Part shown: positions 26,820 to 35,457 of the stretch, piece after piece
Layout of the letters: every line of letters begins with the position of its first letter
How positions within the stretch are numbered: the first letter of the stretch is position 1
NCBI RefSeq assembly: GCF_016742955.1
Contig: NZ_JABBYC010000004.1
Span: 122,634 to 186,633, forward strand
Direction of reading: 5' to 3'
Length of the DNA stretch: 64,000 nt
Origin: Myceligenerans indicum
Lineage (GTDB): Bacteria > Actinomycetota > Actinomycetes > Actinomycetales > Cellulomonadaceae
The notes under the pieces: generated by a model
What the model was told of the DNA's origin: nothing
What the model saw: the letters and a program-made list of their open reading frames with translations, nothing else
The model's database searches: none
Program-made: the position numbers and the translations under genes

Positions 26820-27995
26820 ATGAAGCCGTACGAGATCACCGTGCCCGAGGAAGACCTGACCGGCCTGCGCGACCGGATCCGCGCCACCCGCTGGCCGCGG
26901 GAGGGGGCCCACGTGGCCCCGGGCAGGGGCGTGGACCTCACGCTCCTGCGGGACATGGCCCGCTACTGGGCGGAGGACTACGACTGGCGGGCCACCGAGC
27001 GGCGGCTGAACGCGCTGCCCAACCACGTGGAGGAGATCCAGGGCGCTCAGATCCACTTCCAGCACGTGCGGTCACCGCATCCGGATGCCACGCCGCTGCT
27101 GCTCACCCACGGCTGGCCCGGGTCGGTGGCCGAGTTCGAACGGCTCGTCCCCCACCTGACCGATCCGGCCGCCCACGGCGGCGACCCGGGCGACGCCTTC
27201 CACGTCGTCGTTCCCAGCCTGCCCGGCTTCGGCTTCTCGACGACGGGTGACAGCGGCGGCTGGGACGTGCCGAAGATCGCCACGGCATGGTCGGAGCTCA
27301 TGAGCCGGCTCGGCTACGAGCAGTACGTGGCGCACGGCGGCGACGCCGGGTCGCCGATCACGCAGGTGCTCGCGATGATCGCGCCGGAGCGCGTGCTGGG
27401 GATCCACCTGACGATGCTGATGACGTTCCCGACCGCGGACGAGGACCTGGGCGGGTTCGACCGTCTCGACCGGGAGAGGCTGGCCGCGCTCGAGGAGTTC
27501 AGCACCCGGCGCAGCGCCTACATGCAGGTGATGGCCACCCGGCCGCTGACCCTGTCCTACGGCCTGTCCGACTCGCCCGTGGGCCTGCTGGCCTGGCTGC
27601 TGGAGCGGTACCTGGAGTGGACCGATCCCGCATCGATCGAGAGCGGGGCGCTCTCGTGGGACGACATCCTCACGGTGGCGTCGGTGTACTGGTTCACGAA
27701 CACCGCCGCGACGTCCGCCAACTTCTACTACGAGGGCGCCCCCGCGATGCGTGAGCTGACCAGCGGGAACGTCCCGGGCCCGCACCCGGCGCGAGCCGCG
27801 GTGTCCGTGTTCCCGCACGACATCATGCTGCCCATCCCGGCGCTCGCCTCCCGGTACCTCGGCAACATCGTGCAGTGGCGCGACCACGAGCACGGGGGCC
27901 ACTTCCCGGCGCTCGAGTGCCCGCAGGCCCTCGCGGCGGACCTGCGGAGCTTCGCCCGTGACCTGCGGAAGGCGCCGCAGCTGGCGGCATCGTGA
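26820..27995 (+). CDS. Epoxide hydrolase, SgcF-like alpha/beta-hydrolase
   Basis: A 391-residue protein of the microsomal/juvenile-hormone epoxide hydrolase family. It has the N-terminal EHN domain (EDLTGLRDRIRATRWP) and the oxyanion motif HGWPGS (H97-). The nucleophile is Asp175 in HGGDAGS and the catalytic histidine is His361 in EHGGHFPALE. Length and domain order are complete. Epoxide hydrolases of this type (SgcF, NcsF2, KedF) open the epoxide of 9-membered enediyne cores to diols or hydroxyketones. Here an aryl or alkenyl epoxide substrate is likely but unproven. It is translated from ACGGAGGCACCC-ATG and coupled to the next gene by GTGA. Confidence 0.92.
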   Translation: MKPYEITVPEEDLTGLRDRIRATRWPREGAHVAPGRGVDLTLLRDMARYWAEDYDWRATERRLNALPNHVEEIQGAQIHFQHVRSPHPDATPLLLTHGWPGSVAEFERLVPHLTDPAAHGGDPGDAFHVVVPSLPGFGFSTTGDSGGWDVPKIATAWSELMSRLGYEQYVAHGGDAGSPITQVLAMIAPERVLGIHLTMLMTFPTADEDLGGFDRLDRERLAALEEFSTRRSAYMQVMATRPLTLSYGLSDSPVGLLAWLLERYLEWTDPASIESGALSWDDILTVASVYWFTNTAATSANFYYEGAPAMRELTSGNVPGPHPARAAVSVFPHDIMLPIPALASRYLGNIVQWRDHEHGGHFPALECPQALAADLRSFARDLRKAPQLAAS

Positions 27996-29290
27996 GTGTC
28001 GCAGGCTCACCGGTCGCCGCTCGGGGCCGGCAGGCCCCGGCGAGCGTCCTGACCTGGCTGGCGCAGTACCGCGCCGATCACGGCCTGCAGATCCGGCGCA
28101 CCCTGCTCGACGGGATGCCGGGCTGGCACTTCGACGACCTGGGCAACCTCGTGCACCAGACCGGCCGCTTCTTCTCGGTACGGGGCCTGGAGACGATCGA
28201 CGTGGACAGCCGGCAGGTGATCGACGGCGGCCCGATCCTCCTGCAGCGCGACGTCGGCGTGCTGGGCATCATCACCCGGCGCATCGGCGGGGTGATGCAC
28301 TACCTGATGCAGGCCAAGATCGAACCGGGCAACCCCGGCCAGGTCCAGGTCTCGCCGACGGTGCAGGCGACGCGCAGCAACTACGACCGGGCCCACGGGG
28401 GAGGGGCGACCGCCTACCTGGACTGGTTCCTTCCCGCTCCCAGCGGCCAGGTGCTGGCCGACTCCCTGCAGGGGGAGCACAGCGCGGTGTTCTTCCACAA
28501 GCACAACCGGAACATGCTGGTGTCCGTCGACCAGGACGTCCCGGAGTCCGAGAGCCACCGGTGGCTGACCCGGACCGAGCTGCGTGACTGCATGTGGCAG
28601 GACCACGTGCTGAACATGGACAGCCGGTGCGTGCTCGCCCACCTGCCCACCCTCCCGGTGGGGCCGTCCCGGCACACCGACGCGGAGGTGCAGTCGTGGC
28701 TGACCAGTCTGCGCGCCACGGACCTGGCCGAGGCCCGGCTCGTGGGCCTGGACCAGGTGCCGTACCGCGGCGACCGGGGCGTCATCCGCACGTCGGCCGA
28801 CTTCCGGGTGGTCGGGGTGCAGGTCTCCGGCGGCAACCGGGAGGTGGTGGGCTGGTCGCAGCCTCTGGTCGAGTACACCTCGACCCGGGAGGAGATCCTC
28901 CTCGTCGCGGAGCACCAGGGTGAGCCGCACCTGCTCATCCAGGCGCGGCACGAGGCGGGGTCGCGGGCGGGCTTCGAGGCCTACCCCTCCGTGACCCACG
29001 TCGGCCGGGACTCGCCGCTGTCCCAGGAGCTGCAGGAGCTCGCCCTGTCGTCGCAGGCCGAGATCGTCTACAGCACCCTGCACTCCGAGGAGGGGGGCAG
29101 GTTCCTGGGCGCGACCTCCCGGTACACGATCGCGCGGGTACCGGACGAGGTGATGGGACGACCGCTGCCGGCCGGCTACATGTGGGTCACCCCCGCGCAG
29201 GCGCAGATGCTCACCATGGGGAGCTACACCGTCTCGGTCCAGATGCGCACCATGCTGGCGGTCCTCACCACCGGGTGCGTGGTCCTGTGA
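27992..29290 (+). CDS. NDP-hexose 2,3-dehydratase
   Basis: A 432-residue enzyme that removes the 2-hydroxyl of an NDP-4-keto-6-deoxyhexose, the first step to 2-deoxysugars. The protein shows the two related halves typical of the family, with QAKIEPGNPGQVQVSPTVQAT in the first (read as two parts by eye) and LLIQARHEAGSRAGFEAYPS in the second. Each is a nucleotide-sugar binding repeat. The GTG overlaps the epoxide hydrolase stop. No partner 3-ketoreductase is visible in the window, so the route to the 2-deoxysugar is incomplete here. Confidence 0.9.
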   Translation: MSVAGSPVAARGRQAPASVLTWLAQYRADHGLQIRRTLLDGMPGWHFDDLGNLVHQTGRFFSVRGLETIDVDSRQVIDGGPILLQRDVGVLGIITRRIGGVMHYLMQAKIEPGNPGQVQVSPTVQATRSNYDRAHGGGATAYLDWFLPAPSGQVLADSLQGEHSAVFFHKHNRNMLVSVDQDVPESESHRWLTRTELRDCMWQDHVLNMDSRCVLAHLPTLPVGPSRHTDAEVQSWLTSLRATDLAEARLVGLDQVPYRGDRGVIRTSADFRVVGVQVSGGNREVVGWSQPLVEYTSTREEILLVAEHQGEPHLLIQARHEAGSRAGFEAYPSVTHVGRDSPLSQELQELALSSQAEIVYSTLHSEEGGRFLGATSRYTIARVPDEVMGRPLPAGYMWVTPAQAQMLTMGSYTVSVQMRTMLAVLTTGCVVL

Positions 29291-29316
29291 CGAGGTGCCC
29301 CTGCCCGGGGGACCGC

Positions 29317-29502
29317 TCAGGACGACAGGCCGGCGTCGCTCAGCGCCGTGCGCAGCGTCGAGATCGCGTTGGGGCCGACCCCGTGGAGGTCCCCGATCGC
29401 GTCCAGGCCGCGCTCGGCCACGTCCTCGAGAGTGGCGATGCCCTCGCCCGTGAGGGCGCGTACCGCGGGTGCCGCCAGGTTGCCGGGCAGGGGGTGGCTC
29501 AT
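29317..29502 (-). CDS. Small helix-hairpin-helix protein
   Basis: A 61-residue protein with a single helix-hairpin-helix-like motif. LTGEGIATLEDVAERG is followed by LHGVGPNAISTLRTALSDAG, the GVGP turn being the hallmark. It could bind nucleic acid non-specifically, or the fold may serve as a protein contact. It is the last gene of the minus-strand block and its ATG overlaps the stop of the aryl-AMP ligase. It converges on the 2,3-dehydratase across 26 bases. A dedicated role in the pathway is unknown. Confidence 0.7.
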   Translation of the reverse strand: MSHPLPGNLAAPAVRALTGEGIATLEDVAERGLDAIGDLHGVGPNAISTLRTALSDAGLSS

Positions 29503-31151
29503 GGTGTCGACCTCTCTTCTTCACGCGTGGGAGCGAACCGAAGGCGCAGCGCCTTCTTGTCGATCTTGCCCACCCCGGTCAGGGGAAAGGCATCGACCAC
29601 GTGGAGTTTGTCCGGATACTTGGTGCGTGCGGCGCCTGCCGCGCGCATCTCGGTGTGGATGTCCTCCAGTGTCACAGTCCTGCCCTCGCGGGGCACGACG
29701 GCGAGGCAGACGCGCTCCCCGAGCGACGCGTCCGGGACGGCGACGGCGGCGGCGTGCAGCACCGCGGGGCACCGGTAGGCGAGATCCTCCACGTCCTCCG
29801 CGGAGATCTTCTCGCCGCCCCGGTTGATGATGTCCTTGTCCCGGCCCTCGACCACGAGGTTCCCGTCGCGCCGGCGCCGGACGACGTCCCCGGTGCGGAA
29901 CCAGCCGTCGGGCGTGAACGCCTCGCGGTTGTACGCGGCGGCGTTCACGTAGCCCCGGGGCGTGTAGGGGCCCCGGGTGAGCAGGAGGCCGGGGGCGCCG
30001 TCGGCGACGGCCGCGCCGTCCTCGTCGAGGATCCGGAGCTCGTCGTGGCCGCTCATCGGGCGGCCCTGGGTACGGGTCACGACGTCGTCCGGGTCGTCGA
30101 GGCGCGTCATGTTGATCAGCCCCTCCGCCATGCCGAACACCTGCTGCAGGGCGCAGCCGAGCTCGGGCCCGATGCGGCGCGCGACGCTGTCGGCCAGCCG
30201 CGACCCGCCCACCTGCAGCAGCCGGAGCGAGTCCAGGTCGCCGCGGGACGCGGGATCCTGCCCCACGTGGTCCAGCCAGCGCTGAGCGACCGTCGGGACG
30301 AGCGCCGTCATCGTCACCCCGTACCGCCGGACCAGCTCAAAGCACACCTCCGGCCGCGGGGAGGGGGAGACGACGACGGTGCCCCCGGCGCCCAGGACCC
30401 CCAGGATCCCGGGGCAGGCCAGCGGGAAGTTGTGGCCCAGCGGCAGGACCGCCAGGTAGACGGTGGACCGGGACACCCCGCAGACGCCGGCCGCCGTGCG
30501 GGCGTTGTACCCGTAGTCGTCGTGGGTGCGGCAGATGGCCTTGGGCAGGCCGCCGGTGCCGCCCGACAGCAGGAGGACCGCGGGGTCCTCCCCACCGGGA
30601 CCGTGTCCGGCACCGCCCTCCGTCACCGCTCTGGCGGAGGACCCGGCCCGGGGCACGACGTCGTCGATGTCGAGCGCCTGTTCCAGGCAGGACCCCGCCA
30701 CGACACGTCGCGCCAGGGCCAGGTGGTCGACGCCGCGGACGTCGGCGGTGACCAGGATCGCGCGCGCCCGCGTCAGGTCGGCCAGGTGCGTCAGCTCACG
30801 TTCTCGGTGCCCGGTCAGGCACATGACCGGGACGACGCCGCGGCGCAGGCAGGCCAGGAGCAGCGGGACGAACCTCCAGGTGTTCGCCACCTGGACCAGC
30901 ACCCGGTCACCCGCCCGGAGGCCTGCGGCAACCAGGTTCGCGCCGGTCGTGCGGGCGTGGTCGACCAGGTCGCCGTAGGTCAGGTCGACATGGGTCAGGT
31001 CGGTGTCAGGACCGCGTACCGCGACGGCGTCGGGTCGCGTGGCCGCGTGGTCGTCGACGGCGTCGGCGAGGTTGCCGCCGCGCCACAGCCCCGCCGCGCG
31101 GTACGCACCCGCGACGTCGTCGGGCCACTTCACGATGTCCAGGTTCAGCAT
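29499..31151 (-). CDS. Aryl acid-AMP ligase (DhbE/EntE/MbtA family)
   Basis: A 550-residue stand-alone adenylating enzyme expected to activate salicylate or 2,3-dihydroxybenzoate and load an aryl carrier protein. Visible are the P-loop LLLSGGTGGLPKAICRTHDD, the family-typical YNARTAAGVC, VLPLGHNFPLACPG, VFGMAEGLINMTRLDD and the C-terminal lysine in FPLTGVGKIDKKALR. The start at 31151 is 10 bases downstream of the salicylate synthase stop and in the same operon, which favours salicylate. No canonical aryl carrier protein fused to an isochorismatase is seen, so it presumably uses one of the free carrier proteins. Confidence 0.9.
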   Translation of the reverse strand: MLNLDIVKWPDDVAGAYRAAGLWRGGNLADAVDDHAATRPDAVAVRGPDTDLTHVDLTYGDLVDHARTTGANLVAAGLRAGDRVLVQVANTWRFVPLLLACLRRGVVPVMCLTGHRERELTHLADLTRARAILVTADVRGVDHLALARRVVAGSCLEQALDIDDVVPRAGSSARAVTEGGAGHGPGGEDPAVLLLSGGTGGLPKAICRTHDDYGYNARTAAGVCGVSRSTVYLAVLPLGHNFPLACPGILGVLGAGGTVVVSPSPRPEVCFELVRRYGVTMTALVPTVAQRWLDHVGQDPASRGDLDSLRLLQVGGSRLADSVARRIGPELGCALQQVFGMAEGLINMTRLDDPDDVVTRTQGRPMSGHDELRILDEDGAAVADGAPGLLLTRGPYTPRGYVNAAAYNREAFTPDGWFRTGDVVRRRRDGNLVVEGRDKDIINRGGEKISAEDVEDLAYRCPAVLHAAAVAVPDASLGERVCLAVVPREGRTVTLEDIHTEMRAAGAARTKYPDKLHVVDAFPLTGVGKIDKKALRLRFAPTREEERSTP

Positions 31152-31161
31152 GGCGGACCCT

Positions 31162-32469
31162 TCACGCAGGCACGACGGACGTGGACACGGACGCGAGCTT
31201 CTCGCAGGTCTCGACGAACTCGCGGCGCGGATCGGACTGGGGGACGATGCCGGCGCCCGCGCGGATCCAGGAGCCGCCACCCGCCGAGTACACCGAGCGC
31301 AGGACCAGGGCGGCGTCGAGGCCGCCGTCCTCCCGCTGCGCGAAGACGGCGCCGGAGTACAGGTCACGGGAGGACGCCTCGAGCTCGACGATCGTCCGGA
31401 GCGAGAGATCTCGCGGGATCCCGCTCGCCGTCACCGCGGGGAAGGCGCTCTTGAAGGCGTCCCACGGCGTCCTGCCGGCGGCGAGCCGTCCGCGCACCAC
31501 CGACCCGAGGTGCTGCACGGACCCGCGGCGCTTGACCGCCATGAACTCACGCACCTCCACGTCCCCGGGCGGGCACACGGCCGACAGGTCGTCGAGTGCC
31601 GACTGCACGGAGACGGCGTGCTCGTAGACCTCCTTCGGGTCGGTGAGCAGCTCCCGGCGCAGGGCCTCGTCCCGTTCCGCGTCACCGGTCAGCGCACGGG
31701 TTCCGGCCAGGGGCATGATGCGCACCGTTCCGTCGCTGTCCACCTCCACCACGGTCTCCGGGGGGAACCCCGCCGCCTCCAGCTCCCCGGTCCGCAGGCA
31801 GAAGGAGCGGGCCGGGGTGTTGACGCGCCGGCCGGCCAGATAGGTCCGCGGGACGTCGGCGCGGAACGGCAGGTCGACCCTGCGGGACACGATGACCTTG
31901 CGCAGCGCGGTGCCTGAGATGCGGGTCAGCGCCTGCTTGACCGTCGCCTCGTAGGCACCCCGGCCGCCGAGCACGTCCACCGGTGCGGCAGTCCCGGTGG
32001 GCTCCTCCGGCTCGGTCTGCTTGAACCTCTCCGTGGCGGCGACCAGATCATCGGGGCCGAGCCCCAGGAAGGTCGTGCTGTCCGTGGTCAGATGGATCTC
32101 GCGGCGATGGGTCGCGGCGTGCACCAGCGTCTCGCCGTCCCGCGCGGACGAGGGCAGGGCGGCCGCGAACCCGCACCAGCCGTACCAGTTGGGCCCGTCG
32201 ACGGGCACCGTCCCGAACACCTCGGGGAGCCGGGCCAGATCGAACCCTTCCCAGTGGCGCTGCCCCTGGGGCAGCAGGGACGGCGCCGCGGTGAGGGTGA
32301 TGCCCTCACGGGTGGCGGTGACGGTGGCGACCGGCTCCTCGGCGAACCGGATCCCGTCCGGCCCCTCGATGAGGACGTAGTCGCCGGTAGCGGTCCGGGC
32401 CAGGGCGGCCGCGGCCTGGACCGGGTCGTCGGCGGCCGGGCCGACCGCCCGGAGCATGCGGGCCCCCAT
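31162..32469 (-). CDS. Salicylate synthase-like chorismate enzyme (MbtI/Irp9 family)
   Basis: A 435-residue chorismate-utilising enzyme. It carries the family core KVIVSRRVDLPF, PLAGTRAL near residue 260, DPKEVYEHAVSV, VKRRGSVQHLGSVVRGRL and FPAVTASGIPR. The layout resembles MbtI, which turns chorismate into salicylate, more than EntC, which stops at isochorismate. That choice is by memory of motifs, not alignment. A related enzyme, SgcD, starts benzoxazolinate synthesis in C-1027, so an aminodeoxyisochorismate product should also be kept in mind. The start at 32469 lies one base past the Eis-like stop; an in-frame ATG at 32499 is possible. Confidence 0.82.
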   Translation of the reverse strand: MGARMLRAVGPAADDPVQAAAALARTATGDYVLIEGPDGIRFAEEPVATVTATREGITLTAAPSLLPQGQRHWEGFDLARLPEVFGTVPVDGPNWYGWCGFAAALPSSARDGETLVHAATHRREIHLTTDSTTFLGLGPDDLVAATERFKQTEPEEPTGTAAPVDVLGGRGAYEATVKQALTRISGTALRKVIVSRRVDLPFRADVPRTYLAGRRVNTPARSFCLRTGELEAAGFPPETVVEVDSDGTVRIMPLAGTRALTGDAERDEALRRELLTDPKEVYEHAVSVQSALDDLSAVCPPGDVEVREFMAVKRRGSVQHLGSVVRGRLAAGRTPWDAFKSAFPAVTASGIPRDLSLRTIVELEASSRDLYSGAVFAQREDGGLDAALVLRSVYSAGGGSWIRAGAGIVPQSDPRREFVETCEKLASVSTSVVPA

Positions 32470-32470
32470 C

Positions 32471-33742
32471 TCAGAACCAGTAGCTGATGAAGGGGGCACG
32501 CGGCGGGGTCGCGAGCATGTCCCACTGGACGGCCAGTTCAGGGGTCGCGCAGCGGATCGCTCCGGCGCGGGCCCATCCGGTGGCGCTCGTGCCGCCGAGG
32601 TAGATCGACCCGAGGGTGCCCACCTCCATCACGAGGTCGGGTTCCGCCCCCGGCGTCCGGTCGCACCGGGCCTTCCCGTCGACGACCTCCATCCGGTAGG
32701 TGCCCGTGGTGTAGCCCTGCGGGTCGTGGATCTTGATCGACATCCCCGGGTGCGAGCCCTGCCAGAGGCGTGCCTCGAGCAGGCGCGGCACGTCCAGCGG
32801 CCGCAGCCAGAGCCCGTCCTTCGGCACGGTCCGGATCCACCGCGCGTCCTTGACCCACCAGCGCAGCGGGCTGTCCTGCGGCAGCCGCCACGCGTGGACC
32901 TCGGCGACCATGTCGAGGGAGAACAGGTAGCGCCACACCGAGGCCTCCGCCTCGGTGTCGGTGGCGGCGAGGTCGACCACGAGCGCCGTGTAGCGCGGCG
33001 CCTGCTGGTCCGTCCAGTCCTGGAGCAGCCGGTAGGACAGGAAGGCGCGGCCCTCGATCCCCACGCAGTGCAGGGGGCCGCCCGGCATGCCGAGCGCCAT
33101 CATCGACTCGGGCCCGGCGTCCTCCGGGTCGAGCAGGAGCCGGTCCCACGCCGCGTCGGGAGGAATGACCTCGCCGGGTGTGCTCGACGCCGCCTGCGCG
33201 TAGACGGACATCGCCGTGGCCCGGGCCTCCGGTCCGGACAGCCGCGTGAGGCTGCCCGCGTCGCCCGGCGCGTCGTCGCGGAACCCGGTGCGGTGGATGT
33301 CGATCTCAACGCTGTCGTACCAGGTCGCGGGGCCGTAGCCGAACCGCCGGTAGATGGGCCACTCGGAGACGCCTCCCGCCGCCAGCGGCACGTCCTCCTC
33401 CACCGCCCGGTCGTGCAGGCGGTCCAGGGTCGCCCGCATCAGGCCCGTGCGCCGCAGCGTCTGGTGGCACGAGCCGCCGGTGCAGCCCGCGAGCGGGACG
33501 GTGGCCCCGCCGGGAAGCACGAAGTCGCGGTTCATCGAGGTGTTCGTGGCCACGGGCCCGCGATCGTCGCTGATCAGCAGGCAGCGCTCCGGGGGATGCG
33601 TGCCCCGGAAGTAGCTGACCAGCCCCGGGTCACCGCTGGGCGGCGACCCGAACGCGCCCTGCCAGGCGTCGAGCCACTGGCCGTACTCCTCGTCGGTCAG
33701 GCCCTCGACCATGGTGTAGTCGGATCTCACGGTGGTGCGCAT
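32471..33742 (-). CDS. Eis-like GNAT N-acetyltransferase
   Basis: A 423-residue protein with the Eis architecture: a tandem GNAT region (acetyl-CoA turn near HQTLRRTGLMRATLDRLHD) and a C-terminal SCP2-like domain ending in a free phenylalanine carboxylate (PFISYWF). That terminus is used for catalysis in Eis. Mycobacterial Eis (about 400 residues) acetylates aminoglycosides at several amines. Here the enzyme could acetylate the amino group of the pathway product or its sugar, as a tailoring or a resistance step. The start at 33742 follows GGGAGGACACC. Confidence 0.87.
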   Translation of the reverse strand: MRTTVRSDYTMVEGLTDEEYGQWLDAWQGAFGSPPSGDPGLVSYFRGTHPPERCLLISDDRGPVATNTSMNRDFVLPGGATVPLAGCTGGSCHQTLRRTGLMRATLDRLHDRAVEEDVPLAAGGVSEWPIYRRFGYGPATWYDSVEIDIHRTGFRDDAPGDAGSLTRLSGPEARATAMSVYAQAASSTPGEVIPPDAAWDRLLLDPEDAGPESMMALGMPGGPLHCVGIEGRAFLSYRLLQDWTDQQAPRYTALVVDLAATDTEAEASVWRYLFSLDMVAEVHAWRLPQDSPLRWWVKDARWIRTVPKDGLWLRPLDVPRLLEARLWQGSHPGMSIKIHDPQGYTTGTYRMEVVDGKARCDRTPGAEPDLVMEVGTLGSIYLGGTSATGWARAGAIRCATPELAVQWDMLATPPRAPFISYWF

Positions 33743-33760
33743 GGTGTCCTCCCGGAACGA

Positions 33761-35107
33761 TCACAGGTCGATGGGCTGATCGGGTGCCGTGACCAGGGCG
33801 CTGAGGGAACGGGCGAACCCCTCGGCCATGGCACGGACGGAGGGCGCCTCCCAGCGGTCCGCGCTCGAGCTGAGGGCGTAGTAGACGGTGCCGTCGGAGC
33901 CGCGCTCGATGGTCCACAGGATGGCGTCGTCCGGGATGCCCGGCCCGGCGTCCTGGGAGCGGACCCGGTGGACGGCGTCGAAGCGGACCTCTCCCGCCTC
34001 GGCCAGCTGGGCGCCGGCCGGGCTCTGGAACATCGCGAACCCCGGCACCACCATCCCCGGGCGCTCGAGCTTCGCGAGCTGCGGGCCGGCGATCGTCAGC
34101 AGCTCCACGAAGGGGATCTCGTGGGTCAGGGACTCCAGCGCCGCCGCCCGGACCGCCGAGACCGCGTCGCGGAAGGTGTCGCAGCCGTCGAGGCCGACCG
34201 GGAGCGGGCACATGTTCGCGAAGTAGCCGACCGTGTCGGTCCACTTGTCGTCGCGCCGCCCCGGTCCGGCGGTCAGCATCCAGACCAGCCCCCGGCGGCG
34301 GCCGGTCGTGCGCGCGAGCTCCACCGCGTGGGCGGCCAGCAGGACCATGTAGGCGGACGACCTGCTCTCCTCGGCGAGCCGCTGGATCCCGCCGGAGATC
34401 GTGGCGTCGACCGGGAACCGGTCCACGCGTGTCGTCCCGCTGGGGTGCTCGGCCGCCGGATGGTCGGACTCCAGGACGTGGGCCTCGGCTCCGGCGAGCC
34501 GGTCCGCCCAGGTGGAACCGGTCGAGGCCGTGCTCTGCTGCGCCGCGTAGTCGGCGTACGAGGGGGGCGGGGCGACGGTCTCGCCCGCGTACAGGCGGGT
34601 GATGTCGCGCAGCAGCAGCTCGATCGACCACACGTCGATCAGAGGCAGGAAGCCGACCAGCACCAGCACGGCGTCGTCGTCGTCGAACCGGCCCAGGTAG
34701 GCGCGCAGGGGCGGGAAGTCCCGCTCGGAGAAGGGGTGCGACTCGCAGGCGGCGACGAACTCCTCGGCCGCGCGGTCGCGGCCGTCCGCCGCGTCGTCGG
34801 GCATCGTGTCGTCGGGCATCGTGTCGTCGTGCACCGTGTCGGCGTCCGCGACGAGCCCGAGCTCCTCGACCCGGACCGTGGCCGACGCGCGGATCTCCTG
34901 TCCCTCGGGACGGACCGCCGCGCGTGCCTGGGGATGGAGGCCGACGGCGTCCTGGATCGCGGCGTCGAGGCGGGACGGGTCGAGCGGGCCGCGTACGCGC
35001 AGCGCGCCGCTGGAGATCGGGCGCTGTCCGAATCCGGCGGTGCTCCCGTCGGTCTCGTGCTGGCCGCGCAGGAAGTTCTGCTCGAAGGTGAAGGGAAAGG
35101 TGGTCAT
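33761..35107 (-). CDS. Free-standing condensation-domain protein with degenerate active site
   Basis: A 448-residue protein with the overall condensation-domain pattern. It has the N-terminal TFEQNFLRG, the region LVGFLPLIDVWSIELLLRDI where the HHxxxDG motif should be, and the later DTVGYFANMCPLPV latch motif. Both histidines and the glycine of HHxxxDG are replaced (F-L-P-L-I-D-V), leaving only the aspartate. A normal condensation reaction is therefore doubtful. In C-1027 a free enzyme, SgcC5, joins beta-tyrosine to the enediyne. An in-frame repeat (34793-34837) encodes Asp-Asp-Thr-Met-Pro units. The ATG overlaps the carrier-protein stop. Confidence 0.78.
   Translation of the reverse strand: MTTFPFTFEQNFLRGQHETDGSTAGFGQRPISSGALRVRGPLDPSRLDAAIQDAVGLHPQARAAVRPEGQEIRASATVRVEELGLVADADTVHDDTMPDDTMPDDAADGRDRAAEEFVAACESHPFSERDFPPLRAYLGRFDDDDAVLVLVGFLPLIDVWSIELLLRDITRLYAGETVAPPPSYADYAAQQSTASTGSTWADRLAGAEAHVLESDHPAAEHPSGTTRVDRFPVDATISGGIQRLAEESRSSAYMVLLAAHAVELARTTGRRRGLVWMLTAGPGRRDDKWTDTVGYFANMCPLPVGLDGCDTFRDAVSAVRAAALESLTHEIPFVELLTIAGPQLAKLERPGMVVPGFAMFQSPAGAQLAEAGEVRFDAVHRVRSQDAGPGIPDDAILWTIERGSDGTVYYALSSSADRWEAPSVRAMAEGFARSLSALVTAPDQPIDL
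34793..34837 (-). repeat. 15-bp tandem repeat inside the condensation-like gene
   Basis: On the plus strand GTCGTCGGGCATCGT occurs at 34793-34807 and 34808-34822, then with two changes at 34823-34837. Read on the minus strand it encodes an in-frame acidic Asp-Asp-Thr-Met-Pro loop. Confidence 0.85.
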
Positions 35108-35457
35108 CGGCTGCCCTCGTCCGGGTCGTCGGTGGCGGCGTCGGCGCGCGCTCTGAGCGTGTGCAGGAGGTCGTCGAGGCTGGGGTCGTCGAACAGGTCG
35201 GTGAGGGTGACCGTCAGGCCGAGGCGGGCCAGGCGCGTCCGGAGCCGGTTGGCGGCGATCGAGTGCCCGCCGAGCGAGAGGAACGTTCCCGGGGTCCCGG
35301 GTGCGATGTCGAGCACCTCGGCCCAGGACTCGCCGACGGCCGCCTCGATGCCGTCGGTCACGATGCCGTCGGTCATGATGCCGTCGGTCACGATGCCGTC
35401 GGTCACGATGGGGTCCGTCACGGCGGGGTCGGCCCCGGACACGTCATGGGTGGTCAC
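35104..35457 (-). CDS. Second free-standing carrier protein (PCP) with repeat-rich N-terminus
   Basis: A 117-residue carrier protein with the phosphopantetheine site in LSLGGHSIAANRLRTRL (Ser66) and the preceding WAEVLDI helix. Residues about 13-37 are five copies of a Val-Thr-Asp-Gly-Ile unit. The GTG at 35457 is a guess based on where low-complexity coding stops; the frame extends further upstream. Its stop overlaps the start of the condensation-like gene, so the pair is likely to act together. It is divergent from the C39-like gene at 35625. Confidence 0.8.
   Translation of the reverse strand: MTTHDVSGADPAVTDPIVTDGIVTDGIMTDGIVTDGIEAAVGESWAEVLDIAPGTPGTFLSLGGHSIAANRLRTRLARLGLTVTLTDLFDDPSLDDLLHTLRARADAATDDPDEGSR
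35348..35422 (-). repeat. 15-bp tandem repeat, five units, in carrier-protein gene
   Basis: On the plus strand the unit ATGCCGTCGGTCACG begins at 35348, 35363, 35378, 35393 and (degenerate) 35408. It encodes the Val-Thr-Asp-Gly-Ile repeats before the carrier domain. Confidence 0.9.

Noticed and set aside
29499..32469. A catecholate or salicylate siderophore cluster
   Set aside because: No isochorismatase, siderophore NRPS, ferric-siderophore transport or reductase gene lies nearby.
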